Below, piece by piece: positions 8,384 through 15,656 of a stretch of DNA of 39,947 nucleotides (the stretch's first letter is position 1; every line of letters starts with the position of its first letter). Under the pieces are notes generated by a model. That model searched no databases. It was not told where the DNA came from and saw only the letters and a list, made by a program, of their open reading frames with translations. The DNA is taken from assembly GCA_009780245.1 (NCBI GenBank), contig WRAJ01000018.1, forward strand, positions 1-39,947, read 5' to 3'. Source of the stretch: Turicibacter sp. Lineage in GTDB: Bacteria > Bacillota_I > Bacilli_A > MOL361 > Turicibacteraceae. The translations under genes were made by a program, and so were the position numbers.

Positions 8384-8388
8384 AAAAA

Positions 8389-8421
8389 GAATGCCGTCAA
8401 TGTTTCCTCGGCATTCTTTTT
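8389..8421. terminator. Bidirectional terminator between kinase and AgrD-like gene
   Basis: GAATGCCG (8389-8396) pairs with CGGCATTC (8409-8416). It has A-rich sequence before and T-rich sequence after, so it can end transcription from both sides. Confidence 0.9.
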
Positions 8422-8423
8422 AA

Positions 8424-8558
8424 TTATTTTTTGTATTTAATAGGAACTTCAGGTTCTCCTATCCAAAAAGCGAAAGACCTGCTATTCTCAATGGCAAGGG
8501 GAGCAAGCGCTAGTAAGAACATCGCTAGCTTTAGAAATGAATATTTTCTTTTCGACAT
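8424..8558 (-). CDS. AgrD-like cyclic autoinducer peptide precursor
   Basis: This minus-strand ORF encodes 44 aa. The N-terminal half is a basic, amphipathic or hydrophobic leader (MSKRKYSFLKLAMFLLALA). It is followed by a core NSRSFAFWI and a charged tail GEPEVPIKYKK. This is the AgrD layout: leader, ring residues, then an acidic EP.VP tail (the S. aureus tail reads DEVEVP). A Ser at 26 or 28 takes the place of the usual Cys, as in lactone pheromones of E. faecalis Fsr and S. intermedius. GAGGAGG lies 8 bp before the ATG, and a good promoter precedes it. Assignment is by eye; the product would signal to the adjacent kinase. Confidence 0.72.
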   Translation of the reverse strand: MSKRKYSFLKLAMFLLALAPLAIENSRSFAFWIGEPEVPIKYKK

Positions 8559-8592
8559 GATGTATACCTCCTCTATGACCCCGAATACTAAA

Positions 8593-8621
8593 ACTATACC
8601 ACGTTTTCACTCACTTCACAA
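8593..8621 (-). promoter_or_regulatory. Promoter of the AgrD-like gene
   Basis: On the minus strand TTGTGA (8616-8621), a 17-bp spacer and TATAGT (8593-8598) preceded by TGG form an extended -10. The start codon is about 35 bp downstream of the -10. Confidence 0.7.
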
Positions 8622-8873
8622 GCGCATCGGATCAAAAATCTTATCATTCTCAGGAAATTCGCCTATCTTTTTAGGGGATTCGAAAAAGATACGTCGTATT
8701 CTACTCCCTCTTTCTCCAAAACAGCTGATCGTACGCCCCATGTTCGTTGGTTATGATTACTGCAGATTTTCAACCCATCGATTATCCATTGGAACCTTGC
8801 AATAAAATATCTTTTGGCTCCAGTTTCATCACATAGATCATAGGGATGATCACCCACGTCATCACTAGCCTTT
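8622..8873. other. Region without recognisable gene, possibly decayed
   Basis: The reading frames on both strands are short and broken. A minus-strand frame with residues such as EKEGVEYDVSF, followed in another frame by FFESPKKIGEFPENDK, suggests a frameshifted remnant of a small gene, but I cannot identify it. No agrB-like gene is present. Confidence 0.4.
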
Positions 8874-9269
8874 ATGAAAGGCGCAGCAACAAAAGGGAAG
8901 GAACATTTACCATTGGCACTGATCAAAGATTTGATGGCGCATGATAATTTACAGAAAAACATCAAACGTGTGGAAATAGGCAATCCCTATAACATCAAGG
9001 AGTGGGAAGAGATGTTATTAATATTGAATTTGAGCAAGGAGGAACGTCGCATGTATGAGATCTATGATAGAAACGTACAAGATCAAATTGCCCGTGAGGC
9101 ATATGCAAGGGATGAAGGTGAGAAAGATGGTGAGAAGCGTGGAGAAAAGCGTGGGATAGAACTAGGGAAACTTGAAATAGCGAAAAATCTTATCAAAAAA
9201 GGCATGTCACTTGAAAGTATTTCTGAAGTATCCCAGCTTTCGATGGATCAATTAGCGACGATCATTTAA
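8874..9269 (+). pseudogene. Truncated Rpn-family (PD-(D/E)XK) nuclease/transposase remnant
   Basis: The 131 codons match the C-terminal third of Rpn-family proteins. Signs are SKEERRMYEIYDRNVQDQ, then a charged AREEG/EKDGEKRGEKRG linker, then a small helical end (IAKNLIKKGMSLESISEVS). The N-terminal PD-(D/E)XK nuclease core that should precede this part is absent. There is no ribosome binding site before the ATG at 8874. I therefore read it as a 5'-truncated remnant of a recombination-promoting nuclease gene. A short functional protein is less likely. Confidence 0.65.
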
Positions 9270-9308
9270 GCGAGACTAATTTATTCCGACTTTCACCTAG
9301 AAAAAGCA

Positions 9309-9337
9309 TTGTTAGAAAGCTGATAATTTGCTATAAT
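9309..9337 (+). promoter_or_regulatory. Promoter of rsfS operon
   Basis: TTGTTA (9309-9314), a 17-bp spacer and TATAAT (9332-9337) preceded by TGC. It lies about 70 bp before rsfS. Confidence 0.8.
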
Positions 9338-9405
9338 AATAAAGTTAGTCAATTTATTAGCGATGAAAACAGTTGTGAGATGAACGAGAAAGTTGGGAAT
9401 GAAAC

Positions 9406-9753
9406 ATGGATAAAATTAAAAAATTAGTTGTGGCATTGGATGAGAAGCATTTGGAAGAGATTGTGGCGCTTGATATGAGAAATCACTCGCCGCTTTATGA
9501 TTTTATGGTGTTAACGACGGCGAAAAACGAGCGTATTATTTCAGCCGTGTTGCGTGAGCTGAAAGATTTAGGCGCAGCACCTGAATTTGATTTGAAATAC
9601 ATCGAAGGTCATAACGGCGGTGAATGGGTGTTAGCGGACTTTGGCGACATCGTTGTGCACGTCTTTAACGAAGAAATGCGCACGAAGTATAACCTTGAAA
9701 AGCTTTGGGGCGATGCCAACCGCGTAGACGTTTCGGAGCTGTTAAATGACTAG
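9406..9753 (+). CDS. rsfS: Ribosomal silencing factor RsfS
   Basis: The 115-aa protein matches RsfS (Iojap/YqeL). Its signatures are IVALDMRNHSPLYDFMVLTTA, the IEGHNGGEWVLADFGDIVVHVF stretch and the C-terminal YNLEKLWGDA. It binds ribosomal protein uL14 and blocks subunit joining when nutrients are scarce. The next gene overlaps its stop by 8 bp, as expected for an rsfS-yqeM operon. In Bacillus it follows yqeK directly; here 3.5 kb of other genes separate the two and it has its own promoter. Confidence 0.95.
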   Translation: MDKIKKLVVALDEKHLEEIVALDMRNHSPLYDFMVLTTAKNERIISAVLRELKDLGAAPEFDLKYIEGHNGGEWVLADFGDIVVHVFNEEMRTKYNLEKLWGDANRVDVSELLND

Positions 9754-10468
9754 TTACAACAGTTTTGCTTATTATTACGATCAAATGATGGCCGATGTTG
9801 ACTACAATTACTGGTTGCATCAGGTTAAAGAAAATGTACAAATAGGGAGTCGTGTTCTAGACGTTGGATGTGGGACAGGGACTCTCTCTTTGGCGTTGAC
9901 GGATGCGGGTTATGCGGTGACGGGCTTGGATTTATCGGCGGATATGCTCGTGGTGGCCAGCGAGAAGGCGAAAGACGCTGGTGTGGCGATTGATTTGATT
10001 CAGCGCGATATGCGTGAACTTGAGGGCTTATCTGGTTACGATGGCATCTTGATTGCGGTGGATTCGCTTAATTATTTGGAGACGGAAGCGGATGTGATCA
10101 GGACGTTTGCTGGTTGTTACGAGGCTTTGAAGGCGGGTGGTGTGTTAATTTTTGATGTGCACACGCCGTTTAAGATGCGAGAGACGTTTAAGGATTATTT
10201 GTATGTGGAGAACGACGATGCGTTGACTTACATTTGGCACGTTGAGGAAGGGGAGCAACCTTTGTCAGTGGTGCATGAGTTGACGATTTTTGCCCGTGCT
10301 GAGGACGGGAGTTATGTACGTACCGTTGAGTATCATGAGCAACGGACATTTGAGATGCACGAATACAAAGCATGGCTAGATGAGTGTGGATTTAGGGTTG
10401 TTAACCTCACTGGTGATGAAGATCGGCAGTTGTTTGTGGTGCGAAAGGTTGGAAGAGACGATGAGTAA
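9746..10468 (+). CDS. yqeM: YqeM-like SAM-dependent methyltransferase
   Basis: This is a class I methyltransferase of 240 aa. SAM-binding motif I is VLDVGCGTGTLSLAL (about residue 38) and the acidic motif II is VTGLDLSADML. The DSLNYLE region and length fit YqeM, encoded next to rsfS in many Bacillota. The substrate is unknown. The ATG overlaps the rsfS stop and the 3' end overlaps the next gene by 8 bp, so all three genes are translationally coupled. Confidence 0.85.
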   Translation: MTSYNSFAYYYDQMMADVDYNYWLHQVKENVQIGSRVLDVGCGTGTLSLALTDAGYAVTGLDLSADMLVVASEKAKDAGVAIDLIQRDMRELEGLSGYDGILIAVDSLNYLETEADVIRTFAGCYEALKAGGVLIFDVHTPFKMRETFKDYLYVENDDALTYIWHVEEGEQPLSVVHELTIFARAEDGSYVRTVEYHEQRTFEMHEYKAWLDECGFRVVNLTGDEDRQLFVVRKVGRDDE

Positions 10469-11084
10469 AAGAGAAATGGTGCATGAGCCGCATCAGATTG
10501 AAATTGACGGTGATGTGGGGAAATTGACGGCGTATACTAAAAAAGGAAAGCCCGTTGTGGCGCTAATTGATGCCGTTGATGTGGAGAAGCTTGAGGCGTT
10601 TGAACATTGGCGAGCGGTTTGGAACACGGAATTTGACTGTCAGATGATTGAGAGTAAGACGTTTAAAGACGGTTATGCCATGCGTTTGCCGGTTGCAGCA
10701 GCGATTTTAGATTGTTCACCGAATGCACCGATTCGTCATTTGAACGGTGAACTTCTTGATAATCGTCGGGCTAATTTGGAGATTTTTGATGTAAAGGCAC
10801 AGCCGAATGAGATTGAAGTAGTGGGCGATAACGTGCAAATCAAGCTACGTGATCGCTATGGGCGTGACGTTGGTGTGGCGTTGATTGATGCGGATGATCT
10901 TGATTTTGTAGTGAATGAGCAGCACGTTTGGTTGAAAAAACAGCGTTCGAGTGGGCAACCGTATGTGGTGAATCAACAGGGTTTGTTATTGGCTCATCAT
11001 GTGCTGAGAGTAACGGAAGGGTTTGCCCATTATATCAATAAAAACCCCTTGGATAATCGTCGAAAAAACCTTGAAATTAAATAG
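10461..11084 (+). CDS. HNH-like protein with two degenerate repeats
   Basis: The 207-aa protein has two similar halves. Each ends in an HNH_3-like signature: IRHLNGELLDNRRANLEIF (around residue 100) and HYINKNPLDNRRKNLEI at the C-terminus, the latter preceded by HHVLRVTEGF. In phage HNH endonucleases the matching motif is DHINGxxxDNRxxNLR. Here the first half lacks a clear His before it, so catalytic activity is uncertain. The ATG at 10461 overlaps the yqeM stop. A role in RNA or DNA binding is possible. It looks like a domesticated homing-nuclease fold in a ribosome-related operon. Confidence 0.65.
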   Translation: MSKREMVHEPHQIEIDGDVGKLTAYTKKGKPVVALIDAVDVEKLEAFEHWRAVWNTEFDCQMIESKTFKDGYAMRLPVAAAILDCSPNAPIRHLNGELLDNRRANLEIFDVKAQPNEIEVVGDNVQIKLRDRYGRDVGVALIDADDLDFVVNEQHVWLKKQRSSGQPYVVNQQGLLLAHHVLRVTEGFAHYINKNPLDNRRKNLEIK

Positions 11085-11205
11085 TGAAATTTTCAAATAT
11101 CGACAATAATAATGTTTTTTTTGGCTACAATAAATGGTATGTTATTTACGTTTGTCACAAACAGGGGTAGTATAAAAATCTGTTAAAAAAGGAGGTGTCC
11201 GTGTC

Positions 11206-12852
11206 ATGTCAGAAAGGTTTATGAAAGGTGCGATGGTGTTATCGCTAAGTATGTTCTTGACAAGGCTATTAGGACTCCTTTATGTGATCCCGTTTCAACG
11301 GATGGTCGGCATTGGCGGTATGGCTTTATACAGCTATGCTTATATCCCTTATAGTTTGCTTGTGACGTTATCCACACTTGGTATTCCGCTTGGTATTGCA
11401 AAATTTATTTCTAAATACAACGCGGACGGCGAATACGACACGTCGCGCAAGATTTTTCGCGTGGGCATGTTGATTATGATTGTCGTCGGTTTGGTTGGCT
11501 TTTTAATTATGTGGATTGGGGCGCCCTTGCTTGCTGATATTGCCATGGCGGGTGAGGAGGAGCTTTATAATAGTCGCTACGATGCGATTCGCGCCATTCG
11601 AATGGTTAGTTTTGCCGTTGTTGTTGTGCCTCCGATGTCGATTTTCAGAGGCTTTTTCCAAGGGAATCAAGACATGACACCAACCGCGATGTCGCAGTTT
11701 GTGGAGCAATTAGTGCGCGTTGTTTTGATTATCACAGGTTCGTTTTTAGTGACCCGTGTGTTTGGCGGTTCGACACAGACGGCGGTTCAAGTCTCTGTCT
11801 TTTCTGCTTTTGTTGCCGGTGTTAGTTCGATGTTTGTGTTGTATCGCTATTGGCAAAAGAAAAAGCACGGCTTTGACGCCCTGCTTGCGTTAACGCGCCC
11901 GCATCCAAAGCGCCCGACTAAAACGTTGTTTAAAGAGCTGCTCTCGTATGCGTTACCGTTTGCGGTTTTAAGTTTAAGTGTGACGTGGTTTCAAATGATT
12001 GACATCGCCACCTTTAATGCGGGGATGTTACGAGCCGGTGTGCCGCAAGACATAGCAGAAGGTCTTTTTGGAATTTTTACCGCGGGGCTTTTAAAAATCA
12101 TCATGATTCCTGTTTCGTTTTCCATTGCATTTGGCCAACCGCTCATTCCGGAAATCACAGAGAAGATCAGAAACCATGATTTTAAAGGGGTACATAAAAC
12201 GTTGACGAGTGCGATTATGCTCACGTCTTTTATTACGGTGCCAGCGGTTATCGGCATGTCTTTGCTATCCAATCCGATTTTTGTCTTACTCTTTGATTCT
12301 GGTGATCTCGAAATGAACGTCCTTGGCGGCGCGATGTTTGGAACCGGGGCCTTTATCGCGTTGTTCATGGCGCTAAACGGCATTCTTTCAGCCATCATTC
12401 AAGGCATTGATCGCCAATTTAAAGCGCTCTGGTTTTTACTGTTTGCCGGGATCATAAAGCTAATTGGAAACCTTGTCCTTATCCCCCTCTTCGAATTTCA
12501 AGGTGCTGTTTTTGCGACCATTTTAGCCTATGCGTTCTCTTTGTTCATGAATTATTTAGAGATCAGAAAAACGACGGGTATCGGGACCCGTGCTCTGCTA
12601 CGACGACACCTTTCGATTTTTACTTTTGCCGGTATGATGGCGTTGGTCGTTTGGTTGACGACAAGGGTACTCGATTTATTCATTGATTATACGGTTTCAA
12701 GTGGCGCAGCTGCTCTTTATGTTTTGCTTGCTGGTACGGTTGGTGCGGTTGTTTATGGCGGGTTGACGAGTTACTTTGACCTTGATAAAATGGTATTCGG
12801 GAAAAAATTAACGCTGGCTGGTATCATGGCCAGGTTCAGAAGAAAAGCCTAA
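11206..12852 (+). CDS. murJ: MurJ/YtgP-like lipid II flippase (MOP superfamily)
   Basis: The 548-aa membrane protein has about 14 predicted membrane segments. It begins with the polysaccharide-transporter pattern FMKGAMVLSLSMFLTRLLGL and continues SLLVTLSTLGIPLGIAKFIS. This matches the SpoVB/YtgP group, in which YtgP acts as the lipid II flippase for peptidoglycan synthesis. A GGAGG site precedes the ATG. It is followed, after a convergent small gene and repeats, by rsuA; ytgP and the rsuA homologue are also neighbours in Bacillus. SpoVB itself is the alternative if this organism sporulates. Confidence 0.85.
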   Translation: MSERFMKGAMVLSLSMFLTRLLGLLYVIPFQRMVGIGGMALYSYAYIPYSLLVTLSTLGIPLGIAKFISKYNADGEYDTSRKIFRVGMLIMIVVGLVGFLIMWIGAPLLADIAMAGEEELYNSRYDAIRAIRMVSFAVVVVPPMSIFRGFFQGNQDMTPTAMSQFVEQLVRVVLIITGSFLVTRVFGGSTQTAVQVSVFSAFVAGVSSMFVLYRYWQKKKHGFDALLALTRPHPKRPTKTLFKELLSYALPFAVLSLSVTWFQMIDIATFNAGMLRAGVPQDIAEGLFGIFTAGLLKIIMIPVSFSIAFGQPLIPEITEKIRNHDFKGVHKTLTSAIMLTSFITVPAVIGMSLLSNPIFVLLFDSGDLEMNVLGGAMFGTGAFIALFMALNGILSAIIQGIDRQFKALWFLLFAGIIKLIGNLVLIPLFEFQGAVFATILAYAFSLFMNYLEIRKTTGIGTRALLRRHLSIFTFAGMMALVVWLTTRVLDLFIDYTVSSGAAALYVLLAGTVGAVVYGGLTSYFDLDKMVFGKKLTLAGIMARFRRKA

Positions 12853-13086
12853 ATACTGCTCAATCTGAGCGATGCGTTGTTCTAAGTGATTTAAATAAGC
12901 GAATTCTACCGGTGGAAAGCGGGAATGATGCAAACCTGCTTCCGGTGGGAGCGTTGGGCCGCTAGTCGGGTGGCTACCGCGTGTTTGGAAATATTGGTTC
13001 ATGTAAAATTGCTCCATATCCGAGATTGGATTTTGTGGTTGATTGCGACTTGGACGTGGTGGGCGCGGTTGTCTTGGCTTGAACAT
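12808..13086 (-). CDS. Small proline-rich protein, unknown function
   Basis: The 92-aa minus-strand protein has a basic, proline-rich start (MFKPRQPRPPRPSRNQPQNP), a middle rich in Met, Tyr and Gln, and a short coiled-coil-like end (LNHLEQRIAQIEQYLG). A good AAGGAG site lies 9-10 bp before the ATG, which argues for a real gene. Its last 45 bp overlap the 3' end of murJ on the opposite strand. The composition recalls small spore-coat or surface proteins, but I do not recognise a family. Confidence 0.65.
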   Translation of the reverse strand: MFKPRQPRPPRPSRNQPQNPISDMEQFYMNQYFQTRGSHPTSGPTLPPEAGLHHSRFPPVEFAYLNHLEQRIAQIEQYLGFSSEPGHDTSQR

Positions 13087-13185
13087 GATTGATCAACTCC
13101 TTATGAGGAAATTGTTACAGTATATGCAGGTTACGACATGAATAGACACGAGTGGATCAAAGATGTTCTGACCGCAGTCCGTCGC

Positions 13186-13518
13186 TGCCACTAATGGTGT
13201 AAAAAATAGGGTTGAAGTGGCATAATTGTCGTTGCTAGCTAGTGAACCGCGCTCGAATATGCCACTAGCGGTGTAAAAAATAGGGTTGAAGTGGCATAAT
13301 TGCCGTTGCCAGCTAGTGAACCGCGCTCGAATATGCCACTAGCGGTGTAAAAAATAGGGTTGAAGTGGCATAATTGCCGTTGCTAGCTAGTGAACCGCGC
13401 TCGAATATGCCACTAGCGGTGTAAAAAATAGGGTTGAAGTGGCATAATTGCCGTTGTCAACTAGAAAACCGCGCTCAAATATGCCACTAAGGGTATGAAA
13501 ATCGAGGTTCAAGTGGCA
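13186..13518. repeat. Array of 74-bp repeats with TGCCACT/AGTGGCA arms (locus 1)
   Basis: Five copies of a 37-bp element TGCCACT-N23-AGTGGCA start at 13186, 13260, 13334, 13408 and 13482. Each is separated by a nearly identical 37-bp stretch, so the period is exactly 74 bp. Copies 2-4 are almost identical and the outer ones are more diverged. It lies between a small minus-strand gene and rsuA. A related array in reverse orientation lies at 21181-21438. Confidence 0.95.
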
Positions 13519-13565
13519 GAACTGTGTTGAGAGTAATGCAATTTTATCGTAAAAGGAAGAAGAAG

Positions 13566-14282
13566 ATGAGATTAGATAAATTTTTGGCTCACGTCACTGG
13601 GAATTCTCGGTCGGATGTGAAGAAGTTTCTCAAGCAAAAGAAAGTGCGGGTGGATGGCGCGATCATCACTTCCCCCGGTTTTCAGGTGGACGTGGACAGA
13701 AGCGTTGTCACAGCATTTGACGAGGAATTATTCTATCAGCAATTTGTTTACGTCATGATGAACAAACCGAAGGGGTATTTGAGTGCGACGAAGGACGGGG
13801 CGGATGCGACGGTGATGGAATTGTTGGATGCGTATTACGATCGTTTTGATCTTTCGATTGCTGGGCGTTTGGATAAGGACACGGAGGGGCTGCTGCTGTT
13901 GACGAACGACGGCCAGTTTTTGCACGAGGTGATTACGCCGAAGAAGCGGGTTTATAAGAAATATCTGGCGCAGATTGAGGGCGAGTTAACCGTTGCAGAT
14001 ATTACGGCCTTGGAGAACGGTGTTGTCATTAAAGATGGAAAAGATGCTGAATTTACAACCGCTCCGGCACGAGTGAACGTTGTGGCTTCTGGGGAAGTGG
14101 AGATTGAGATTTGCGAGGGTAAATTTCATCAGGTGCGGCGCATGTTTGCTAGTGTTGGCTGTCGGGTAGTGTATCTGAAACGTCTGTCAATCGGCGGGTT
14201 GGCACTGGATGAGTATTTAGAGCTAGGGGAATATCGTGAGTTGAGTGAGGAAGAGTTAGATGAGATTACGAAGAATACCTAG
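13566..14282 (+). CDS. rsuA: 16S rRNA pseudouridine synthase, RsuA/RluB family
   Basis: The 238-aa protein opens with an S4 RNA-binding domain (MRLDKFLAHVTGNSRSDVKK) and continues into the catalytic domain. That domain carries the GRLDKDTEGLLLLTNDG motif with the catalytic Asp, and later EGKFHQVRRMF. Length and S4 fusion fit RsuA, which modifies U516 of 16S rRNA. An AAGGA-type site supports the ATG at 13566 rather than the upstream ATG at 13524. trmB overlaps its 3' end by 23 bp. Confidence 0.88.
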   Translation: MRLDKFLAHVTGNSRSDVKKFLKQKKVRVDGAIITSPGFQVDVDRSVVTAFDEELFYQQFVYVMMNKPKGYLSATKDGADATVMELLDAYYDRFDLSIAGRLDKDTEGLLLLTNDGQFLHEVITPKKRVYKKYLAQIEGELTVADITALENGVVIKDGKDAEFTTAPARVNVVASGEVEIEICEGKFHQVRRMFASVGCRVVYLKRLSIGGLALDEYLELGEYRELSEEELDEITKNT

Positions 14283-14910
14283 GGCGGGCGAGTACATTGC
14301 CGCGCATCCGGAGTTAGCGGTTGTCGGTGGCGAGGAATTAAAGGGGAATTGGCAATCGTTGTTTGCGGCGGCGCAACCGATTCACATTGAGATTGGGATG
14401 GGCAAAGGCGGCTTTATCAATGAGATGGCGCGCCAAAATCCAGCGATTAATTTTATTGGCATTGAAGTGTATGATTCAGTGTTGTTGCGGGCTTTGGAAA
14501 AATTAGTGGCACAGCCGCTGCCTAATTTGCGGTTGTTGCATGCCGATGCGGCGAATTTACAGGAAGTTTTTGAACAGGGCGAAATCTCGAAAATTTATTT
14601 GAATTTCTCTGACCCTTGGCCGAAGAAGCGTCATGCCAAGCGTCGTTTAACGCATAAGCATTTTTTAAGTGTGTATCAAGGCATTTTGATTGATGGTGGG
14701 AAACTGCAACTGAAGACAGATAACCGATCGTTGTTTGAGTATTCGCTGTGGAGTTTTAATCATTACGGCATGGCGTTTTCGGACGTGTCGGTGGATGTGC
14801 ACGCAGACCCGGAGGCGTATCCGGATAATGTGATGACGGAGTACGAACGGAAGTTTCACGGCTTGGGGCAGCCGATTTATTTGCTTGAGGCGGATTTTAA
14901 AAACCGATGA
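14260..14910 (+). CDS. trmB: tRNA (guanine-N7-)-methyltransferase TrmB
   Basis: The 216-aa protein has the TrmB pattern: an N-terminal MRLRRIPRA, the SAM motif IHIEIGMGKGGFI, then IGIEVYDSVLLRAL. The signature NFSDPWPKKRHAKRRL and a C-terminal TEYERKFHGLGQPI follow. It makes m7G46 in tRNA. It starts inside rsuA (23-bp overlap) with a GAGGAAG site, so the two RNA-modification genes are coupled. A terminator follows. Confidence 0.95.
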   Translation: MRLRRIPRAGEYIAAHPELAVVGGEELKGNWQSLFAAAQPIHIEIGMGKGGFINEMARQNPAINFIGIEVYDSVLLRALEKLVAQPLPNLRLLHADAANLQEVFEQGEISKIYLNFSDPWPKKRHAKRRLTHKHFLSVYQGILIDGGKLQLKTDNRSLFEYSLWSFNHYGMAFSDVSVDVHADPEAYPDNVMTEYERKFHGLGQPIYLLEADFKNR

Positions 14911-14936
14911 AACTAGGCACAATGTCTAGTTTTTTA
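14911..14936 (+). terminator. Terminator of rsuA-trmB
   Basis: AACTAG (14911-14916) and CTAGTT (14926-14931) flank a 9-nt loop and run into six T. Confidence 0.75.
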
Positions 14937-14948
14937 TTGTGGTTTAGG

Positions 14949-14977
14949 TTTTAAAAAGTTTTTAGAAATGTTATAAT
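14949..14977 (+). promoter_or_regulatory. Likely promoter of the flavodoxin-like gene
   Basis: A perfect TATAAT at 14972-14977, with only a weak -35 (TTTTAA at 14949-14954), about 40 bp before the start. Confidence 0.5.
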
Positions 14978-15014
14978 TAATTATAAAACGTTAACAAGTG
15001 AAAGGGTGTTGAAG

Positions 15015-15638
15015 ATGAAAGTGTTGTTATTAAACGGGAGTCCTCGTTCGAAGGGGTGTACTTATACGGGTTTGACTGAGATTGCCAGCGAGTTGCAAGC
15101 GGCTGGGATTGAAACGGAGATTGTACACATTGGGAATAAGCCGATTATCGGTTGTACGGCTTGTGGCGGGTGCCGCAAGACGAAGCGCTGTGTGTTTAAA
15201 GACGATGGCGTGAACGATTTCTTAGATCGGGTGGAAGGTGCTGATGGGTTTGTCTTTGGTGCGCCGGTTCATTTTGCCGGCATGTCGGGCGCGATGAAGT
15301 CGTTTATGGATCGCACGTTTTATGCTCATTCGGCAGCATTCCGAGGCAAGCCCGCGGCGATCATGGCTAGCGTTCGCCGTGGTGGATCGAGTAGTACATT
15401 GGACGGGTTAATCAAATATCCTACTTATGGGGAAATGTTACTAGTGTCAGGTCGTTACTGGAACATGATTCACGGGAATACGCCGGAAGAGGTGCAGCAG
15501 GATTTAGAGGGGATGCAGAATTTACGTTTCGTGGGGCGCAACCTAGCTTGGGTGCTGCGTTTGATTGAGGCGGGTGCGGCTGCGGGGATCGAAATGCCTG
15601 CGTATGAGGCGAAGACGTGGACGAATTTTATTCGGTAA
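15015..15638 (+). CDS. Flavodoxin-like NAD(P)H-dependent reductase
   Basis: The 207-aa protein has the flavodoxin-like FMN-binding start KVLLLNGSPRSKGCTYTGL. A cysteine-containing segment GCTACGGCRKTKRC follows near residue 50, and then the FGAPVHFAGMSGAMKSFMDR motif. This is typical of NADPH-dependent FMN reductases and iron-sulfur flavoproteins. The cysteines could bind a [4Fe-4S] cluster. GGGTG lies 6 bp before the ATG at 15015. It is 18 bp upstream of a ferredoxin-fused aldo/keto reductase, so the pair probably forms a redox operon. Confidence 0.85.
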   Translation: MKVLLLNGSPRSKGCTYTGLTEIASELQAAGIETEIVHIGNKPIIGCTACGGCRKTKRCVFKDDGVNDFLDRVEGADGFVFGAPVHFAGMSGAMKSFMDRTFYAHSAAFRGKPAAIMASVRRGGSSSTLDGLIKYPTYGEMLLVSGRYWNMIHGNTPEEVQQDLEGMQNLRFVGRNLAWVLRLIEAGAAAGIEMPAYEAKTWTNFIR

Positions 15639-15656
15639 TTTTAGGAGGTTAGTGAC

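Noticed and set aside
8377..8805. A 142-codon plus-strand frame after the kinase
   Set aside because: It begins inside the end of the kinase gene and passes through the strong terminator. The minus-strand AgrD-like ORF with its promoter explains the region better.
8663..8983. A 106-codon minus-strand frame as a candidate AgrB or toxin
   Set aside because: No membrane segments or AgrB His/Cys motifs are present, it overlaps the Rpn remnant, and the next frame carries the apparent continuation, so at most it is a decayed fragment.
11100..11190. A promoter before murJ using TCGACA and TACAAT
   Set aside because: The spacer would be 20 bp, too long for a reliable call; a TATAAA nearer the gene has no matching -35.
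13186..13518. CRISPR array interpretation of the 74-bp repeats
   Set aside because: Both the 37-bp element and the 37-bp 'spacer' are conserved between units, there are no cas genes, and the pattern recurs inverted at 21181-21438.
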